In this document: in pieces, positions 33,229 through 38,169 of the stretch
Layout of the letters: every line of letters starts with the position of its first letter
Position numbering within the stretch: the stretch's first letter is position 1
Source: Deltaproteobacteria bacterium
Lineage (GTDB): Bacteria; Myxococcota_A; Polyangia; Fen-1088
Direction of reading: 5' to 3'
Length of the DNA stretch: 38,169 nucleotides
Assembly: GCA_016935975.1 (NCBI GenBank)
Contig: JAFGPX010000110.1
Span: 1 to 38,169, forward strand
Notes under the pieces: model-generated
Databases searched by the model: none
Seen by the model: only the letters and a program-made list of their open reading frames with translations
Told to the model about the DNA's origin: nothing
Made by a program: the position numbers and the translations under genes

Positions 33229-35943
33229 CTACCTCCGACCGGGGCGGCCGGCCAAGGCCGCACGCACCGCCGCCACAACCGACTCTTCCCTCTCGCGCGC
33301 GAGCGCCCGGCGCAGGCTCTGTACGGCCCGCGCCCCACCGACGCGACCCAGGCCCCGCGCCGCCTCCTCGCGCACCGACACGTATTCGTCGTGTTCGAGA
33401 CAGGCGCCAAGCGGTCCCACCACCGCGGAGGTCCCGATCGCGGCCAGCGCCTTGACGGTTTCGGACCGAGTGACCACGAAAGGAAGGTGCGCGACGAGCG
33501 GCTCCACCCCGCGCGCGTCTCCGAGTCGCCCCAGCGCCTCGATGGCCCGCCTGCACAGGACAAGGTCCGTTCCGCAGGAGTCGAGGACGGCGGCCAGCAC
33601 GCCGAGGCCGGTGGCGTCCTTTTTCTCCGCCAGCGCCAACGCGGCATAGGCGGGCAGCTTGGCCGTCGCCGCGCCCGCGGGCGCCACGGCGAGCGAACGC
33701 ACTTCGTCCTGCACTTCGCTCGCGCCCAGCCGCAACGCCGCCACGGCAGCCCACGCGCGAACCTCGCCGTCGTCGGTTCCGCCATGTGCCGCGAGCAATG
33801 CCGTCTTGGTTTCGGGCCGCGGCGGCAAGGCGGTGACGAGCACGGCGGCGGCCTCGCGTCGGGCCGCCAGCGCCGCGGTCCCCAGCAGGGACTCGGCCAG
33901 CATCAGAGCCGCGCCCGCGTCGCCGAGCCGTCCCCGCTCGATGGCCCGCCCCAACTCGCCGCCCGCGTCCGCGGCCCCCAGGAGCCTGGCTTCGTAGCGT
34001 GTCTGCTGGGCCAGCCATTCGTCGATACGCCGCCGCAGAACCGCAACCCGGTCTGCGCGCCGGTCCGCCAGATCCTGCCGCTCGCCGGGATCCGCGCCGA
34101 GGTCGAAGTAGCTGCAGTAGTCCTTGCGCATGTTGCAGATCAGCTTCTCCCTTCCCAGCGCCACCATGCGCAGGTCTTCGACCTCGGCGAAGGCCGGGGG
34201 CAGCCTCGCCTCCGGGGCCGGCGTCGAGGAAAGCCACGGCCCCAGGTTCGTGCCGCGCATGCGCAGCGGCACGGGTATGTCCAGAAGACCCAGGATCGTC
34301 GCCGGGATATCGATGACTTCCACCGGTCCGGAAACCACGTGCGGCCGCAGGCCGGGAAACGCCACGACGAGCGGCACGCGCACCTGCTCCTCGAAAAGCG
34401 TGGTGCCATGGTAGCGGCCACCATGCTCGCCGAACTCCTCGCCGTGATCCGCCGCCACGATGACGATCGCGCCCGGCCGTTTGGCCCGCAGCAAGGCAAG
34501 GACCTTGCCCACGACCTCGTCCGCATAGGCGATCTCGCCGTCGTAGCGGTCGACATCGCGCTCGCCGAAGTCGAATTCCGGGTGGCGCTCGTAGGGCTCG
34601 TGCGGCTCGAACAGGTGCAACCACAGGAAGAGCTTCCGCGGATTCTCCGCGCGCAAGAAGTCCTCGATCTGGCGCACGCGCTCCTCGGCGTCCAGAAACT
34701 CGTACTTCACGTACTCGAAATCGAAGTTGCCCGCCTCGAAGGCCTTCATCTTGTGCGCGTCGATGTAGAACACGGCGGGTGGGAAGAAGGCCGCGGTCTT
34801 CCAGCCATAGCGCCGCAAGATCGCGGCCACCGTCTCGTGCGTGTCCGACGGCGCCAGGCGAACCAGCGTCGCGTAGTACTTGCCGACCATCAGCGACGCG
34901 ATGGCGAACGAGGTGTGCGGCGCCTGCGTGTAGGCGCGCTCGAAGCGCACGCCGGTCGCCGCCAGGGCGTCGATGTGCGGGGTGGTCGGGCGGCCGTAGC
35001 CGTAGCAACCCACGTGGTCGGCGCGCACGGCGTCCACGGTGATGAGCACCACGTCGGCGCCCGGGAGGCGGGGCCCCGCGGGCAGAGGCGGCAGCGTGTG
35101 GGCGGCGGCCGTGACGTAGGCCCGCGGCGCCGGGTGAGCACGTTCCCGGAAAAGCCCCAAGAACAGGCTCGCCAGATGGGTCTTCTCGAAGACGAAGTAG
35201 CGCAAGCTTTGGCTGTGCGCCAGCGCGGGCCGTTCGACCAGGACGCCGATCGTCAGCGCCGCGGCTGCGGCCGCCGCGAAGAACCACGACCAACGCTTGC
35301 CGAGCCCGCGCCGCCGGGTGCCGAGCAACAAGCGAACGGACAGAACGCACAGGACCAACTGCAGCAGGGTCAGGGACAGGTGAAACCAGGGATAGAGCCG
35401 CGGCAGCACATGGCGATTGGCCCAGCCCACCGCCAGGGCGGCAAGGACGCCGGCAATCCCGGCGACGAGCGGCAACCGCCGTCCCGCCCCGTCTTCCCGG
35501 CCGGCGCCTTCCACCTGCTCGACGCGCGGGAGCCAGGATCTCCACAGGGCCACCGCCGCCCAGATGAACGCCGCTCCGAGCAGGACGAGCAACACGGACA
35601 GCAGCCCGTGCGCCGGAATGCGCGACGCTTGCGGCCCCCGGAACAGAGCGAAGGCGTCGTGGACCAGAAGCGGCGAGGCCAGGAGCAATGCCGCCGCGTG
35701 CGCGCCGGACAACCAGCGCGACTCGCCGAGCAGTCGATCGAGACCGAGGCTCGATCCGAAGAAGACCAGGGCCAGCGCCGAACCGGCGGCCGCCCCCAGC
35801 CCGACCTCGATGGCCAACAGGTGCAGGCAGCCAGCCGAGCCCATCACCTTGGCCGCGCCGGCGAGAGTCGGCACGGCATCGAGCACGCCCGCGAGCACGC
35901 CGCCCACAAGGCCCGCGAAGAGCGCCCGGCGTCCGCGTTCCAT
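33229..35943 (-). CDS. Sulfatase/alkaline phosphatase-fold membrane protein with HEAT repeats
   Basis: The predicted protein has 904 residues; the ATG at 35943 lies two bases past the recG TGA. About six or seven hydrophobic segments fill residues 1-250. The PF00884 sulfatase-type domain follows (about 300-640) with metal ligands in DVVLITVDAVRADHVGCYG and AADHGEEFGEHGGRYHG. The nucleophile position reads APHTSFAIASLMVGKYY: Thr344 stands where FGly-sulfatases have C/S-x-P-x-R, and the Pro and Arg are missing. A Thr nucleophile is typical of LtaS- and EptA-type phosphotransferases, so phosphatase or phosphotransferase activity is more likely than sulfatase. About 200 C-terminal residues are HEAT repeats (SVREEAARGLGRVGGARAVQ). 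Translationally linked to recG upstream and the TMTC-like gene downstream. Confidence 0.87.
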   Translation of the reverse strand: MERGRRALFAGLVGGVLAGVLDAVPTLAGAAKVMGSAGCLHLLAIEVGLGAAAGSALALVFFGSSLGLDRLLGESRWLSGAHAAALLLASPLLVHDAFALFRGPQASRIPAHGLLSVLLVLLGAAFIWAAVALWRSWLPRVEQVEGAGREDGAGRRLPLVAGIAGVLAALAVGWANRHVLPRLYPWFHLSLTLLQLVLCVLSVRLLLGTRRRGLGKRWSWFFAAAAAAALTIGVLVERPALAHSQSLRYFVFEKTHLASLFLGLFRERAHPAPRAYVTAAAHTLPPLPAGPRLPGADVVLITVDAVRADHVGCYGYGRPTTPHIDALAATGVRFERAYTQAPHTSFAIASLMVGKYYATLVRLAPSDTHETVAAILRRYGWKTAAFFPPAVFYIDAHKMKAFEAGNFDFEYVKYEFLDAEERVRQIEDFLRAENPRKLFLWLHLFEPHEPYERHPEFDFGERDVDRYDGEIAYADEVVGKVLALLRAKRPGAIVIVAADHGEEFGEHGGRYHGTTLFEEQVRVPLVVAFPGLRPHVVSGPVEVIDIPATILGLLDIPVPLRMRGTNLGPWLSSTPAPEARLPPAFAEVEDLRMVALGREKLICNMRKDYCSYFDLGADPGERQDLADRRADRVAVLRRRIDEWLAQQTRYEARLLGAADAGGELGRAIERGRLGDAGAALMLAESLLGTAALAARREAAAVLVTALPPRPETKTALLAAHGGTDDGEVRAWAAVAALRLGASEVQDEVRSLAVAPAGAATAKLPAYAALALAEKKDATGLGVLAAVLDSCGTDLVLCRRAIEALGRLGDARGVEPLVAHLPFVVTRSETVKALAAIGTSAVVGPLGACLEHDEYVSVREEAARGLGRVGGARAVQSLRRALAREREESVVAAVRAALAGRPGRR

Positions 35944-35945
35944 CG

Positions 35946-38168
35946 TCAGCCGGCCTCCTCGGCGATGGGCCGTGCCCGACACAAACGTTCCCGTACCGCG
36001 CGCGCCAGCGCGGCATGCTCGGGGAGCGCCAACTCCGGATCGGCGTCCAGGACCGCGCGTGCTTCCGCGCGTGCGAGCTCGAGCAGACCGAGGTACGCGC
36101 TCAGGTCGGCAAAACGCAGCTCGGGCGCCCCCGCCTGGCGCGTGCCCTGCAAGTCACCGGCGCCGCGACACCTGAGATCCTCCTCGGCGATGCGAAAACC
36201 GTCCGAGGTGGCGGCCACCACCGCGAGCCGGGACAGCGCGTCGGGGGCGAACGACGACGTCAGCAGGTAGCATGTCGCCTGCTCCTGACCCCGCCCCACC
36301 CGGCCGCGCAGCTGGTGCAACTGCGCCAGCCCGAAACGGTCGGCGTCCTCGATGATCATGATCTGCGCGGACGGCACGTCGACCCCCACCTCGACGACCG
36401 TCGTCGCAACCAGCACGTCGACGGCGCCGTCGCGAAAAGCGTTCGCGACCTGCCGTTGCTTCTCGACCGCAAGCTGGCCGTGCAAGACCGCAACCCGCGC
36501 CGGCGCCAGACTCGCGCGCAGGCCGCGTCCCAGCGCCACCGCCGAGGCGCCCTGGCGCCCGCCGTCGCCGTCCACGATGGCAGGACAGATCACGAACCCC
36601 TGGCCCCCCTTCGTCACCACCTCCTTGAGCGCGCCGTAGGCCGCTTGCCGCTCTTCCGCCCCCCGGCAGATCCGTGTGTCGACCGGCTTGCGCCCCGGCG
36701 GCAGGGCATCGAGGGTGACGATGTCGAGATCGCCGTACAAGCTGAGGGCCAGAGTGCGTGGGATGGGGGTGGCGGAGAGCACGAGGAGGTGCGGGACGAT
36801 GCCCTCTGGCGCGGCGCTTTGCCAGCTGTTTTCGTCCTCCCCCAACCGACGCAACCTGGCCCGCTGACGCACGCCGAATCGGTGCTGCTCGTCCACGACG
36901 CATAGGCCCAGGCACGCCAGCCGCAAGCGGTCTTCGAGCAGCGCGTGCGTGCCGACCAGCAAGTCGACGGCGCCTGCCTCGGCCGCCGCCAGAACGCGAC
37001 GTCGCTCCGCAGGCAGAAGCCCCGCGTGCAGCAACCCCAGGCGCAGTCCGGCGCGCTCCGCCCACGGGCCCAGGGTACGCTGGTGCTGCTCGGCCAACAC
37101 CGTCGTGGGCGCCATGAGCAGCGTTTGTCCCCGCGCCCGTGCCACGTGCACGGCCGCGGCGAAAGCGACCGCGGTCTTGCCGCTGCCGACATCTCCCTGC
37201 AGCAAGCATTGCATCGGCGCGCCTCCCGCCATGGCGTCGAGAACAGCCGCCATGGCCCGGTTCTGGGCAGGCGTGGGAACGAAAGGCAGCGCGGCCCGCA
37301 CGCGGCCGAGACTCTGCCCGCTATCGACGCCACAAACCAGCGCCGGTTGCCCGCGCACGCGCGCCCGCTCCCGCGCGAGTCCGACTTGCAGGACCAACAG
37401 CTCCTCGAGGGCGAGCCGCCGCTGCGCCGGCGACGTTCCAGCCGCCAGCGCCGCGAGATCCGTCTCGGTCACGCTAGGCGGCGGCCGGTGCACGAAGGAC
37501 AGCGCTTCGGCGATCCCAGGCAGGCCAAGCCGCGCGCGCAGGCTCTCGGGCAGGATCTCAGGCAGCTTGCACCCGACCGCGTCCAACGCGGCGGTCGCCA
37601 GCTTCTCGATGGTTCGACCGGGCACCTTCGGCACGAGGGAGTAGCGCGGCCGGATGCCGGCGCCGGCCGATTCCGTCAGGAGCGCCGTCACGTTTCTCGG
37701 ATGGACGAGCTCCGCCTCGCCACCCTTGCCGCGGCGCAGGCTGCCGGCCAGAGCGACCTCGGTGCCTCGCGCGTACGTCTTGGCCATCCCGACATTGGGC
37801 CGGAACCAACGCGCCCGCAACGTGACGCCACCGTCCGCGAGGTGCACGTCGAGCAGGCGGCGAAAGAACCTGTGCACGCGCACGACCGTCCCGCGCACGA
37901 CGACGGACGTGCCGGACGGCAAGGCGCCGATCTCGGCGAGCCCATAGACACGCCGGTAGTCCTCGTAGGCACGGGGAAAGAAGTAGAGCAGATCGCGAAC
38001 GCGGCAAACCCCACGCTCGGCCATGCGCGCGGTCGTGACGGGCCCGCCGCCCGGCAACCTGTCGATGCCATCGTCCAGCCCAGCGTGCGCCGCGGCCAGG
38101 GCCGGACGCCGACTTGACCTACTTGAAGGTGAACTTGAGCTGGTAGTCGCAGATCGAATAGACGTCAC
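35946..38168 (-). CDS. recG: ATP-dependent DNA helicase RecG
   Basis: Up to 740 residues; the end at 35946 is firm. The N-terminal wedge domain (DLLYFFPRAYEDYRRVYGLA) lies in full, followed by the helicase core: Walker A GDVGSGKTAVAF, DExH-type VVDEQHRFG, LSATPIPRTLALSLYGDLDI, and the motif VI QLRGRVGRG. RecG remodels stalled forks and Holliday junctions in the cytoplasm. The start is unclear: the longest form uses a GTG at 38168 and overlaps the previous gene's last 50 bases, while a TTG within the wedge start (CGACAGGTTGCCG) or an atypical start may be used instead. It is probably about 690-740 residues, near the family norm of about 690. Confidence 0.93.
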   Translation of the reverse strand: MTSIRSATTSSSSPSSRSSRRPALAAAHAGLDDGIDRLPGGGPVTTARMAERGVCRVRDLLYFFPRAYEDYRRVYGLAEIGALPSGTSVVVRGTVVRVHRFFRRLLDVHLADGGVTLRARWFRPNVGMAKTYARGTEVALAGSLRRGKGGEAELVHPRNVTALLTESAGAGIRPRYSLVPKVPGRTIEKLATAALDAVGCKLPEILPESLRARLGLPGIAEALSFVHRPPPSVTETDLAALAAGTSPAQRRLALEELLVLQVGLARERARVRGQPALVCGVDSGQSLGRVRAALPFVPTPAQNRAMAAVLDAMAGGAPMQCLLQGDVGSGKTAVAFAAAVHVARARGQTLLMAPTTVLAEQHQRTLGPWAERAGLRLGLLHAGLLPAERRRVLAAAEAGAVDLLVGTHALLEDRLRLACLGLCVVDEQHRFGVRQRARLRRLGEDENSWQSAAPEGIVPHLLVLSATPIPRTLALSLYGDLDIVTLDALPPGRKPVDTRICRGAEERQAAYGALKEVVTKGGQGFVICPAIVDGDGGRQGASAVALGRGLRASLAPARVAVLHGQLAVEKQRQVANAFRDGAVDVLVATTVVEVGVDVPSAQIMIIEDADRFGLAQLHQLRGRVGRGQEQATCYLLTSSFAPDALSRLAVVAATSDGFRIAEEDLRCRGAGDLQGTRQAGAPELRFADLSAYLGLLELARAEARAVLDADPELALPEHAALARAVRERLCRARPIAEEAG

Positions 38169-38169
38169 C
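38119..38169 (-). CDS. C-terminal fragment of an upstream gene (N-terminus beyond right edge)
   Basis: The minus frame entering from the right edge encodes GDVYSICDYQLKFTFK before a TAG at 38121-38119. The residue pattern (YQLKFTFK, stop) looks like a beta-strand end of an exported protein rather than random sequence. Too short to identify; it precedes recG on the same strand. Confidence 0.45.
   Translation of the reverse strand, partial: GDVYSICDYQLKFTFK

Noticed and set aside
34890-34935. Classical FGly-type sulfatase assignment of the gene at 33229-35943
   Set aside because: The C/S-x-P-x-R motif is absent (APHTSFAIASL), so a sulfatase activity needing formylglycine is not supported.
30875-36016. 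A very long open frame on the minus strand (about 1,700 codons)
   Set aside because: It is out of frame with the TMTC-like and sulfatase-like genes, is composed mainly of Arg, Gly, Ala and Pro, and shows no fold. It is a GC-rich shadow of the real genes.
1-38169. tRNA genes, CRISPR arrays, insertion sequences or a defence island
   Set aside because: No cloverleaf, regular direct-repeat array, transposase or nuclease/effector cluster was recognised. The methyltransferase remnant alone does not make a defence system.

Overview
The window is about 38 kb of very GC-rich (roughly two-thirds G+C), gene-dense chromosome. Gene style points to Myxococcota/Deltaproteobacteria, most likely the Polyangia side. 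The clues are frequent GTG/TTG starts, many lipoproteins, an FHA-GGDEF protein, a four-cysteine type IV pilin-like protein, an Asp/Pro-rich lipoprotein, and HEAT- and TPR-fused membrane enzymes. This placement is an inference. No tRNA, rRNA, CRISPR array, prophage or intact insertion sequence was recognised.

Layout. (1) 1-3175, minus: an OmpA-domain protein with peptidoglycan-binding-like segments and no signal peptide, translationally coupled to a membrane-anchored protein cut by the left edge. (2) 3262-3723, minus: a decayed fragment of a DNA methyltransferase that still has a promoter-like sequence. (3) 3823-7032, minus: a sensor histidine kinase and a GT-C glycosyltransferase. (4) 7237-9596, plus: xseB, ispA and an FHA-GGDEF diguanylate cyclase linked by ATGA overlaps, then a small membrane protein. 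A 100-bp imperfect palindrome separates these from (5) a large SLT lytic transglycosylase that meets dnaJ tail to tail. (6) 13482-18468: a Nudix hydrolase, a PfkB kinase, a CAP-domain protein whose signal-peptide region lies in a dispersed inverted repeat, a CBM9-like lipoprotein with a Lys/Ala/Glu tail, and a DUF5678-like small protein. (7) 18560-22265, minus: a membrane protein, then a DUF4105/Lnb-type protein, a glutaminyl cyclase and aat. The last three all belong to families that act on protein N-termini. (8) 22415-30984, plus: an Asp-rich lipoprotein, the pilin with a good sigma-54 promoter, purU, a secreted protein, an RlmD-type RNA methyltransferase, pgm, an L,D-transpeptidase and a PEGA-like protein. 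(9) 31279-38169, minus: a TMTC-like GT-C/TPR protein, a sulfatase-fold/HEAT membrane protein, recG, and the last 16 codons of another gene.

The recurring theme is the cell envelope: wall hydrolysis and cross-linking (SLT, L,D-transpeptidase, PEGA, OmpA), lipid-linked sugar transfer (two GT-C enzymes), a sulfatase-superfamily enzyme with Thr at the nucleophile position, and exported or lipidated proteins. Housekeeping genes (xseB, ispA, dnaJ, purU, rlmD, pgm, aat, recG) are interspersed. The least ordinary items are the N-terminus-modifying gene run, the CAP protein that borrows a repeat as its signal peptide, the OmpA domain interrupted by a peptidoglycan-binding-like insert, and the Thr-nucleophile sulfatase-HEAT gene beside the TMTC-like gene. 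No clear defence or mobile system was seen.
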